From positions 9,865,501 through 9,929,500 of the forward strand of contig OX327703.1 of NCBI GenBank assembly GCA_946807835.1: a DNA stretch of 64,000 nucleotides, written 5' to 3'. This stretch comes from Ailanthus altissimus (lineage: Eukaryota; Streptophyta; Magnoliopsida; Sapindales; Simaroubaceae). This document shows, piece by piece, positions 36,701 through 47,072 of the stretch; within the stretch, counting starts at the first letter, position 1; each line of letters starts with the position of its first letter. The notes under the pieces were generated by a model. The model did no database searches. It was not told the DNA's origin and worked only from the letters and a program-made list of their open reading frames with translations. Both the position numbers and the translations under genes were made by a program.

Positions 36701-39170
36701 ACCAAATTTTAGAATATGTAGCTAGACATTCAGTTTATTACTTTCTTGATGGGTATTCAGGTTATTACTAGATTGAGATAGCTATAGAAGATCAAGAAAA
36801 TACCACTTTTACATGTCCTTTTGGTACTTATGCTTTTCGTAGAATGCCATTTGAATTATGTAATGCACCGACTACTTTTCAATGTTGTATGCTGAGTATT
36901 TTCTTTGATATGGTTGAAAAATGAATGGAAGTTTTTATGGATGATTTGACTATTTTTGTAGTTCTTTTTATTCATGTTTACTTAACTTAAAAGCTATTTT
37001 GAGTAGGTGTGAAGAAAAAGGACTTGTGCTAAATTGGGAGAAATGTCACTTCATGGTATCTTAAAGGATCGTCTTGGGTCATATTGTATCTGAAAAATGA
37101 TAGAGGTTGACAAGGCAAAAATTGAATTAATCTCTAAATTAGCTACACCTAAAACGGTAAAAGATGTCCGAATCTTTTCTTAAACATGCTGGATTTTACA
37201 GATACAAATGTTTTATACCATATCTAGATCATTTTGTAACCTTTTGCTAAAAGATGTTGAATTTACATGGACATAAGAGTGTGAGGAGGCATTCCAAACA
37301 CTTATTACCAAACTCACCGTCGTTCCTATCATATAATCACCGGACTGAAACCTCTCATTTGAAATTATGTGTGGTGCAAGTAATTATGCTGTAGGAGCAG
37401 TTCTTCGGCAATAAAGAGAAGGAAAATCGTTTGTTGTTTATTAGGCTAGTAGGACTTTGAAGGATCCTCAGATGAATTAAACTACTATTGAAAAAGAACT
37501 ACTAGAAATTGTTTTTGCCTTAAATAAATTTCATTCTTATTTGATTGGTTCACCTATTATTGTTTTTACTAACCATGCGGCCTTTAAGTACCTTCTTTCT
37601 AATAAGAATACTAAAGCTTATTTAATTAGGTGGATTCTTCTTTTGCAAGAATTTGATCTAACCATCAAAGACAATAAGGGTGTTGAAAATGTTGTTGCTG
37701 ATCATTTATCCTGCCTTGAGTTCACTGACTCCACTAATTTGCCACCCATTCAAGATGATTTCCCTGATGAACATCTTTTCACTATAAGCTAAATACGTTG
37801 GCACATACATATCGTAAATTATTTGGTTTGTGTTAAACTTTCATCTAACTAGAGTACACAAATAAGCGTAAGTTCTTGGTTGAGCTATGTAATTTTTATT
37901 GGGATGATCCATATCTTTTCAAATATTGTCCTGACTAAATTATGAGATGTTGTATTCCTAAAAGTGAAGTTTCTAGTGTCTTAAATTTTTGTTATAGTAC
38001 TGCTTATGGCAGCCATTTTTCTACGAAAAAGACAACCGTAAAATTTTTATAATGTGGTCTTTACTAGCCCACTTTGTTGAAAGACACTAATAATTTTTGT
38101 CATTCCCGTGAAAGATGTCAAAAGTTAGGTACTGTATCTCGAAGACATATGATGTCTCTTAACCCTATTCTTGTTATTGAGATATTTGATTTTTAGAGTA
38201 CCGATTTTATGGGTCTTTTTTCCTCATCTTTTGGCTAGCTTTACATCATTTTAGCTGTTGACTTTGCATCAAAATGGGTGGAGGTTGTAGCTTATTGTAC
38301 TAATGATAACACAACTGTGGTAAAATTCTTAAAAGAAAATGTTTTATCTAGGTATGGTACACCATTTGTCATCATTAGTGACCAAGGAATACATTTCTGT
38401 AACCGTTCTTTTGAAGCTTTAGAAAAGACTGTTAACTCGAATCGCAAAAAAATGGACTGTCATTTACCTATTTTGGAAAAGACTTGGCAAGCTTAAACAG
38501 ATCATTGTGTAACCTTCACAAAGTTTCTACTGCATACCATCTACAGAAAAATGGACAAGCCGAGCTAGCAAATATAGAGGTTAAACAGATTTTGGAAAAG
38601 ATTGTTAACTCGAATCGCAAAGATTGGTCTTTATGCCTTTTTGATGCACTATAGGCATATCGCACTACATACAAAACCATCTTAGGAATGTCTCCATACT
38701 AGCTTATCTATGGGAAAGGTTGCCATTTACCTATTGAGCTATAGCATAAAGCTTACTAGGCTGTCAAAGCTCTTAACTTTGATTTGAGTACTGCAAGTCT
38801 TCAAAGAAAGTTACAATTGTTAGAAATAGAAGAGCTATAAAATGATGCATATGACAACTCCAGGATTTACAAAGCTAAAATGAAAGCAGTTCATGAGAAA
38901 CAGATCTCAAGGAAACACTTTGAGCCAAATCAACGGGTTTATTTTTATGATTCTCGATTACATTTACACCCTGAAATGTTGAGATCTCGATGGACTAGTC
39001 CATTTATGGTAAGACATATTTTTCCTAATAGTGCTGTCAAAATCGAAGACTCCACTAATGACAAAATTTTCAAAGTGAATGGACAACGGCTGAAAAACTA
39101 TGTGGAAAAGGTAGACTACTCTATATACCTAAACGAGATCCCTCTTATGGATCATGTCTATCATGCCTGA
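33703..39170 (+). pseudogene. Ath-1 gag-pol (broken)
   Basis: Athila polyprotein remains in order: gag (33703-34500 onward, e.g. STFHGLDSENLYVHVREFEEV), CCHC knuckle region near 34640-34690 (damaged), protease 35570-35640 (D-L-R-A-S where the family has D-L-G-A-S), RT from about 36300 ([10 protein letters not shown]) with the FMDD box near 36935, RNase H to about 37700 (VADHLS), integrase 38090-39170 (ISDQGIHF; chromatin-side end LYLNEIPL-like). More than twenty stops and several indels are visible. Part of the integrase catalytic core (around 38430-38530) is rearranged, with a repeat of the KTVNSNRK segment. It cannot make enzymes. Confidence 0.88.
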
Positions 39171-39396
39171 TCAGGTTCAATCTATCTGTACTATATTTTA
39201 TATTTTGTCTATATTTTATCTTTTGACTTTTTTTTTATTTTTTTTATTTTGCTTTTATTTTTTTTCGTATTTTATTTTATTTTTTTATTTTTCTTTTTTA
39301 TTCATTGTGATTGTATTTCTCAGTCAAGTAGCGGATACGGTACTCCGTGACTATTAAAGTCGGTTCCTCAGTTCCCTAAGAATTGTCCCTTAAACC

Positions 39397-39932
39397 ATGC
39401 TAACCTTAAAAACCGTTTTCCTTCATTGCCTCAAAATACTCTATTTACGATTTACAAAGCACGGTGCGAAAAACTAAGGATATTAATGTTGAGTAATATC
39501 CTTGCGGATATTCGTTGGTTAATCGAAGCCAAAGTAATATTATCTAGTGAGTCTGCAAATGATTTTGTTTCTTTTATGCCTGGTCTTGGAAGAAGCTCTT
39601 ATGCCAAAAGGCGATGAGCAAAAATGTTACAAGTCTATCACAAATGTGTTCGATGGAATTCCAACCGAAGTTATCGTTCTTTAGGATTTACATCTAGAAA
39701 TCGAGAAGATAAAATTTAGTTCATTAAGGATGGACTAAGTAAGGAGTCTTTGGATGATATCCTATTGACTCTTGAGATGCATCCCTATAGGTTCGTGCAA
39801 CATGAACTTCTCGATTTATGAAATAAATTCAAAAATGAACATCAACGATACATTCTTAGGAATTTGACTCTAAAAAACCCTGTTTGCCAATTTTTAAGAA
39901 AATTGGATGGGAAGCCTATCCTCGACCTATAG
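39397..39932 (+). pseudogene. NABP-like basic Cys-rich gene, Ath-1 copy (broken)
   Basis: Counterpart of the 182-residue ORF at 56872-57420, in the same place after integrase. The 5' end is altered, so the start region is out of frame. A stop follows the basic stretch GRSSYAKRR (39585-39617). Of the four cysteines of the Cys-rich motif, two are replaced (C to Y and C to S), and several later stops occur. It ends at TAG 39930-39932. The presence of the same gene here shows that it was part of the retrotransposon before the copies split. Confidence 0.75.
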
Positions 39933-40191
39933 AGGGTGTTTAAGCTATTACTGGACGTAAAACCAGAGGAAAATGTGAGCCACAATCACAACTACCTGTA
40001 AATATATATGTGTTTTAATTTCAAACTTATTTTATTTTATAAATAATAGGGCTACTCATATTGATGTCTTAAATTCAAATCTTTTGGTTAAATAATGCAT
40101 GTAGGTCATTTGTTTAAATTTTTGTGGTTTATTTTTAAATCTCTTATAACAAACTGTCGTGTTACCAAAATCTTGTTATCATGTGGTACTC

Positions 40192-40199
40192 TATAAATA
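40192..40199 (+). promoter_or_regulatory. TATA box upstream of the Ath-1 LOG pseudogene
   Basis: TATAAATA ends 53 bases before the ATG at 40252. Ath-2 has the same box at exactly the same distance. Confidence 0.55.
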
Positions 40200-40251
40200 T
40201 AGCACCTCATTTTCTTCATTTTTATATATTGAGATAAAGGTGAGTGTAGAT

Positions 40252-40807
40252 ATGGAGGAAACCTCAGTTCGACAATTTTGAAATATATATGTATTTTTTG
40301 GATCTAGTCCTGGAGAAAATAAAGTGTTTGTAGAGGTAGCAAATAATCTAGAAAAAGTATTAACTGCAAGAAAAATCCATTTGATTTATAGAGTGGGTAG
40401 CCTTTGGTTAATGAGGTGTGTGTTAATAGCTGCACATTTAGGAGGAAGTCAAGTTTTAGGTATTATTCCTAAAGTTTTTAGCCGTGGAAAACCTGACTGG
40501 AAAAATAATAGGAGAAGAATTACGAGTCTTATCCATGCATGAACGTATAGCTAGAATACTTTACTATGCAGATGCTTTTATTGCTTTACCAGATGGTTTT
40601 AGTACCTTGGAAGAAAATTTTCAAATTGCCTCTTGGACCCAGCTGAATATCCACCGAAAAACTATAATCCTCATTTCTGCTACCAATACAGATGAATTGA
40701 TTGACAAATTATAGGCAGTTATCTACGAACCTAACCCAACAATAACTCGGATCAATTGGTCAGTGGGCCATAACAAGCGACAATTGGATCTAACACTTCG
40801 TTTGTAA
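40252..40807 (+). pseudogene. LOG-family cytokinin-activating enzyme gene, Ath-1 copy (broken)
   Basis: Decayed copy of the LOG ORF at 55908-56555. Visible are the N-terminal FGSSPGENKVFVE, the middle HLGGSQVLGIIP, the MHERIAR helix and a C-terminal tail ending LDLTLRL. Damage includes a stop near codon 10, a frameshift near 40485, loss of the glycine-rich loop (YGGGS has become YRVGS), and an active-site motif changed to PDGFSTLEE. An internal deletion of about 31 codons follows NIHRK (near 40660). It is non-functional. Placement and order match Ath-2 exactly. Confidence 0.9.
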
Positions 40808-42210
40808 ATTTTTCTTTGTTTTATTTATTTATTAGTATCCTCATTTTAGTTTATATTTGCTTAATTGTCTCTCAGGTTTATTTCTTTTGAATAACTGGCA
40901 TTTTAGGTAATGCCTTCTATACTTTATCTTTTTTTATTTAAACATTTAAAATAATGTTTCATCTAGTTTGGGGGAGGATAGTAGACAAAAGTTGTATTTT
41001 GCATTCCAAAAAAAAATTCAAAAAAAAAAGAGAGATAATAGGGTCTGACATTTGATTAAAATGGCAGAGTAAATAGTTCATTCTTAAACTCTTGACACGC
41101 ATTCTATGTCAAATTAGATTAAGAATGATAAAGTAAGGAGTTTTATTTTTAACTTTTGAAACTTATTTTAACTAACTTGTTGTTATTTTGTTTTATATTT
41201 CATGCATTGTTGTTTATTGCTTGTAGTCTTGATAATTCTTGTATAAAGGAAGTTGTTTTTCTATCTAGGTATGATTTCAAAATTGTTTAAGTTGAGTCAC
41301 GGTTTCTATTTAGGTTACTAAAGAATGACTGTTGAAACATTTTTTAACATAATCCTAAGCCTTATGGTAAGATGGATGATTCAATTTATATAGCCAAGAG
41401 AATTCTCATGTTTAAGTATATATTTTTCTAATCTCACATATCTTTTTTGAGTAAGTGAAAATATTGATAAAATAGCTTATGAACCTTCTTGATCCTTTGA
41501 ATTGGTTAATTTTTATTTAAATTGATATTATTTGAATTAAGGAATAAATTGGTTGCATTTGTGTATAATATATTTTAGTGAGAAACTTTTGTAATGCATT
41601 TATATTTATTTTGTAATGCTTCCTTGTATTCTTCCAAAAAAAAAAGAGAGAAAGCAAAATACCAATAAAAAATTAGAAAGAAAAAAAGAAGAATCAATTC
41701 AATTTAATAAAGTCTTCATTCAATTTTAGAAGACAAATATTTTGTAAGGCAGGTTTCTTACCAAACTATATTGGTATTATTCTCACAACACAATTGAAGT
41801 CCTAAAGCTGGTAAAAGTCAAGAATGATTGATTTCTAAACGATTAATTTTCTTATCTTTACATCAATGTTAGTTTGTATGTCTATCCTTAAAATTGACTT
41901 TTTCTTGAGTGCTTAACTGTTTTCCAACTCCATAAAAGAAATCCTAACATTTTAAACAGTCATACACTTGTGAGGATATAAAGTTGAGGTTTTTACTTAG
42001 AGAAATTCTCAAGGCTATATTTGTTGTGGTTTATGAAAAGATGGTTACGGCTCAGTTCACACACACACAATTTTTTAAAGTAATAATTGAAAAAACCATA
42101 ATAGCAATAGTGATCTTGAACTGATTTTTTGTTTGAAATGCTTAGGTAGTTTTGCATATTTTATTTACGCTTGAATTGCTAGAGACTAGCAATAAGCTGG
42201 TTGGGGGCTG
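40808..42210 (+). other. Ath-1 3' untranslated interior with two polypurine tracts
   Basis: Non-coding and AT-rich. A purine-rich GGGGGAGGATAG preceded by TTT lies at about 40967-40981, and the polypurine tract TTGGGGGCTG (42201-42210) abuts the 3' LTR. The region aligns with Ath-2 54532-55907 reversed, including both tracts. No ORF is conserved. Confidence 0.65.
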
Positions 42211-43775
42211 TGATGAACACATGAAAATGCATATTTATTAAGAGATTCAATCACCATTTAATATCACTAATTTTATCATTTTTGTATTTTTAGCTTGAAA
42301 TAAAGTGTTCTCTTTAAATTGTGATTAATGAATATTATATATACAGGTTTAGGTAAAATGGACGTAACTTTCAATGTAGAAATTGAAATGAATTTTTTTT
42401 GAACTTGGAGTAACATGACTCAATCGTACACAAACTTGAAAGAACAACTGAAAAGCCAAATCCAACATGTTATGGGCCAAATAGTGAGATACAATAGAAC
42501 TGGGTTATACGTTTCGCTCAGCTTGACCCAACTCAAGTATTTGGACTGTATTTCACAAAATTAATACCCAATTGATATAATACCTGTAGCTGTGCAATAC
42601 TGACTTAATTATTAACAACTCTTATGTTGATGATAAAGTTCAAATCAGCCGTTATCACGGACCAAATTGTATTACAAATGGGTAAAAAGGTAATTGGCTA
42701 AAATCTGATATATCTTTGAAATTTTTCCCATATCTCATTGGATACTCATCCAATTTACATGAACCTGGTGGCTATGGAAAGAAGAGACAAAATACTACAA
42801 CTTTCATGTTGACTAAAAAGGCTACATCGGGCATTTCCATTATTAAAAAGGTGCTGCAATTGGGTGAACAAGTGGCTGGCCTAAATTATTGAAGATTGAA
42901 GTCACACTAAACATATTTCCATTCATTGCCTATATAAGGACACTCTTAGGACATTTGTTACATTAGAAAATTCTTTCATATTTTTTTATCTTTAACATGT
43001 ACTGTAAACTAGGCTATAGTTCTTAACAAGGCTAAGAGATGAACTTTTATGTGTAGTAAACCTACTTCTATACTTTGATTCTTTGTCAAGAGCTACAAAT
43101 GTTTATAAGCTTGTTTGTGCCTAAACTCTTATCTAGTATTTTTCTATAATTCAGAGGTTATAATTCTCATATTTTATATATTTACAGTCATACTTTCTTT
43201 ATGTGATTCTTGTTGAATTATAATTGTTATTGGTTACATTGTTTTACATGTTAATCTTTTACTGCAATATTGTCAATCGATATATTGTTGATCTTGGATA
43301 ATATGTAAAGATAATAATTGTTTGATATTCAAGTTAATCTTTTACTGTAATATTATCAACATGATATATTGTCGATCTTAGATAACTTGTATAAATGAAC
43401 ATGGTTTGTGTTAATGTTTGCAAAGAGTTTAGTCATATCAAATACATGTGATATCAAATGTGCTGTATTTTACATATCTTCTGATTAATTGTTTCGGATG
43501 TGAAACTTTCAATTGAGTTATAAATATTGAATCAAAGTGTAGAGTAGATTTATAACGCATAATTATGATTCTCGAAGTCTTGATTAAATCATCATAAGAC
43601 TTTTCCCTTAATTCATAAATAATTCTATCTCATCCACTTAAACCAATTAGTTAATTTTCTCCTTGCTACTACTTTAATATTTTTACTTCACCAACCTATT
43701 TTGCCAAAAGCTTTCTCGAGGAATTGACACCATAATCTATATTGCGATAGCCATATTATATTTTGAGCATAAATA
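42211..43775 (+). repeat. Ath-1 3' LTR
   Basis: It starts TGATGAACACATG and ends GAGCATAAATA (CA decayed to TA). It is the partner of 31273-32813. Confidence 0.88.
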
Positions 43776-44006
43776 ATGCCCAGCACCTATCGCTGCAGCG
43801 CTAGCGCTTGGAAGCCCTAGCGTCACGACACCAACTACCCAGTCCTATGGCGCTGAGCACTTATGGCCATAGTGCTCCGATGCTCTCTGATTTCGGTATA
43901 CCCATTACAATAACTTGAAATGTACATTTTAAGCACCGAACATTACCAACAACAATTTTGCACTCAAAATACCCAATATCAACTCAAATAAGTTCTGATA
44001 CCATTT
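43776..44006 (-). other. Copia-2 5' leader, LTR-proximal part, with primer site
   Basis: It resumes the Copia-2 leader after Ath-1. A GC-rich tract with GCGCTAGCGCT-like words lies at 43785-43885. The minus-strand primer site TGGTATCAGAAC is at 43992-44003, four bases from the LTR. Confidence 0.75.
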
Positions 44007-46296
44007 TGTGAGTGATTTTAAACCTAGGATGCATGCATGTGGGTTTGTGTCTATCATTCAAATATAGCATATGTATCACATATATACATGCACAACGGAT
44101 GAGCAGAATATAAATTACTCAATAATAAACACAAATGAACTTTTACATGTTATCTCATAAATGCAAAATACATCAAGATTGAGAATTAGTACCTTGTCAA
44201 GCCTTTGGTACATAATTGAATCGGAGTACCCCCCTTACAGTAACCCGTTCACAATTCTAGTTTCTCAATATAGTGGGGTTAAGGAAGCTAGAATAACAGC
44301 TTTTCCAATAAAGGATACAACTCTTAAATCCTTGTTTCTACCTTGTAGTATGGGTGACCAAAATAGAAGATAAAAATGGAGAGAATGTGTTTTTGTGCTC
44401 TTAACCCTTGAGAGAATTTTCTAACACTTAGCAAAATTCACTTCTCTCTTACACAAAACCCTTTGGCCGAATTTCCTTGATTAATTGAGCAACATATTGC
44501 TCTTTTATTTGTTTATTATTTTCTTCATTTTTTCATCTAATGGCATCCATTATCTAGGTCAATGTTTGCCATTAGTGTTTTGTTTACAATAAACCAAATA
44601 AAAACAAAACAAAATAGAAAATCATTTAAATGAACTTGGCTTAAATTTAGGCTGAATGAGAAAATATTTTCTCATTATTAAGAAATATCTTAAGGCCTAC
44701 CATTAACAAATTTCACCCATTTATACTTATTATATCATTTAATTAATACTAAACAAATGATTTAATAATATTAAATCATGGTAGAAACACATACCAATTT
44801 AAATAATAATATCATATATTATTATTATTATTTTATTCAATAAACATTTTAATGAATAAAATAATGATATTATTTGTCCAACAAATAAGGTCATTTTGGT
44901 AATTTCTAAATCAAATAATAATTGTCCTACAATGTGCCATGTGTCAATATCCCATTGGTCAACAACTAATTATTAACTAATTGATGTACTTAACTCTTAA
45001 GTCTTGACATGTGCATGACCGGAGGGAAACCGATTTAAATGTCCAGTTTGCTAGAGTTTTCTGGATTGAACTATTCAATCTGGTACGTTGCCCCAGTGCA
45101 CAATAAATACATTCATATTGTGGAACTCTCTAGGTTCACTCTCTATTTGTCAAACAGAACTATTTTGTGTCCGAGATTGATGCCCCATGCAAATGTCATG
45201 GATATTACAAATCAGTGCAATAGACCATACAAGTTAAAGTCATAGCACATATGTATAACCCTTCTGCCAATTATATCCTGGAAGAGCAGGGATATAGATC
45301 ACTACCGTCAAATTCCTATGTGCTCATCTATAAACCTATCTCCAGACACGTATCTTAATAAACAATATATCCAAACACTTATACAATATATTTCCTACAG
45401 AGTTAAACAATATCCAAACACTTATACAATATTGTTTAACTCTGTAGGAAACTCTTTTCCTGAGTTTGTTGCTTGTGGCCATAAGACTTTCTAAGATACA
45501 GTCTCTGAGTATCCAGATATATAACTCCTCCATATGAGCTGACGGATTTCATATCTGTACACACTAGACTCCATAAGTATCGAACCATACTTAGCGACAC
45601 CAAGCAGTCACACCATAAAGGTTGATGATATGAGTGGAACCAAAGTATTATTGATTACTTATAAGCCCATCGTCGTACTCAGGTTAAAGGATCACGTATA
45701 CTACTCAACTCGAGAGGACCTTCCATTGACGGCTTCATGAGATGTCTATTGGGGTCCTTGTTGAGTCTATTCAATATTCAGTCCTTACTTAACACTTGTA
45801 TGTTATACAAACTTTTAGTAAGCCCATGGTCAGCTAAGAACAACCATCTAGGTATAGTATACACTGGTCTATGTAAAGGGATTTTACCGTCAGACCTGCA
45901 TTGGTGAATTAAGACGAGGAACATATAATTTGATAATAGACTTGCATAACAACATTTCTTATGACCTATTGCAATTCTTGCAACTATGTTCTTACTAATG
46001 TATGTCAGGTCTTTGTACCGTCACAGACAAGATTCTAACTCTTAGACTTCACTGATTAATATAACATGCTAACTCTTTAGCATCTATAGTTTTCAGCGAT
46101 GTTAACTCTTAGCATTGATCTAAACTTCTGTAGACTAAATCTGAACCCTTTCAGATCATATAATGTCTGTTGTGTCACAAGCATTGAACCATTTAATAAT
46201 AGTAATTAGTGATTTAACGAATAATGAACTGTATAAATATTATAAAATAAAATATTCATACAATAATGGGATGGCACGTGAGCACAAATCTCAATA
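44007..46296 (-). repeat. Copia-2 5' LTR
   Basis: On the plus strand it runs TGTGAGTGATTTTAAACC to CACAAATCTCAATA (final CA decayed to TA). It carries a local duplication of about 60 bases near 45360-45440 (the CAAACACTTATACAATAT repeat), which accounts for much of its extra length over the 3' LTR. Confidence 0.88.
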
Positions 46297-47072
46297 ATTA
46301 CTGCACATCAGGGTAGTATCAGTAACATATATTTGATAATTGACAAGTTAATTTGGAATACACTTACCTAATATTGCTACAACGTGAGGATAAGGTGTAT
46401 TTAGAATCAGAAATAAGAGTTGCATGAGATGCAATTGACAATAGTTGTCTACTTGTTGGGTTTACAAAGGCCTAGATTGCTACAGTGTGCGGTTTGAGTA
46501 AAATACCAATGGAATCTACTTCTCATTATATAGTTTAAAAAGTTTAAATGTCATTATCCCATTTGAGAGATTATATGGATTATATAAAGTAGTGAGAGGG
46601 TAATTTAGATTAAAAAATACATAATATTTATACTCATGATTTAAAACGTTATTTATTAATAATTTGAAATGTTCTATTACACATCTCCTTATTTGTCTTA
46701 TAGAGATTGGATACTTGTCTTATAGAGATAATATAAGTATAAGAAATCCGTTAGTATACTTGATTAATGCACATTAACTATTTGGTATCAAAAATTTTTT
46801 GATTTGCTTATTAATTTATGAATAGTTCTAAATTCAAAAAAATTAGATGTATTACTTGATATATCCAAACCACAGATAGAGAATAGTCACAACGGAAAGT
46901 GTTTCTACTGTGATAAAGTTTGAAATAGTAAGTGTTATTATTCAAGGCACTTTGACTAAGAATAGATAGATCCCTTAGATATCTATTTATCAAACATTGA
47001 TATTTCAAGAGCATATGATGCTGAAGAGGGTATGAGATACCCTCTGTCCTTCTCATATCTGTAAGCAGTTAC
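46297..47072 (+). pseudogene. Copia-B leader and gag piece (right flank of Copia-2)
   Basis: Continues in plus orientation the leader broken at 24259. Diverged leader motifs (TAATATTGCTACAACGTGAGG at 46362-46382 and later) are present. A decayed gag tail then has a zinc-knuckle-like stretch (KCFYCDKV near 46895-46922). It ends at 47072, where a solo copia LTR is inserted. Confidence 0.6.

Larger units (their letters stand above)
31273..43775 (+). mobile_element. Ath-1: Athila-type gypsy element with NABP-like and LOG cargo, decayed
   Basis: A 12.5 kb element with LTRs of 1541 bp (31273-32813) and 1565 bp (42211-43775), a tRNA-Asp-type primer site, a minisatellite leader, gag-protease-RT-RNase H-integrase, then two extra genes and a long 3' untranslated part. 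RT and integrase wording place it in the Athila lineage. All genes carry many stops, mostly TGG to TAG/TGA and CAA/CAG to TAA/TAG. LTR ends have decayed (TG to TA at the start, CA to TA at the end). It lies in the Copia-2 leader but has no clear 5 bp target duplication. Confidence 0.9.
24260..46296 (-). mobile_element. Copia-2: Ty1/copia element holding a nested Athila element
   Basis: LTRs of 2203 bp (24260-26462) and 2290 bp (44007-46296) face the same way. On the minus strand the order is 5' LTR, Met-type primer site (43992-44003), leader, gag-pol (30342 to 26463), polypurine tract, 3' LTR. Ath-1 (31273-43775) sits in the leader. The flanking 5-mers are ATTGT (24255-24259) and ATTAC (46297-46301). 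The undisrupted leader in Copia-1 has ATTGC here, so both are single C-to-T or G-to-A changes of one target duplication. Without Ath-1 the element is about 9.5 kb. Confidence 0.85.

Noticed and set aside
39154..39357. Hydrophobic ORF after the Ath-1 integrase, possible envelope-like transmembrane piece
   Set aside because: It is a poly-T-rich stretch. The matching Ath-2 region (57540-57660, reversed) has no equivalent ORF, so there is no support for an envelope gene in this family.
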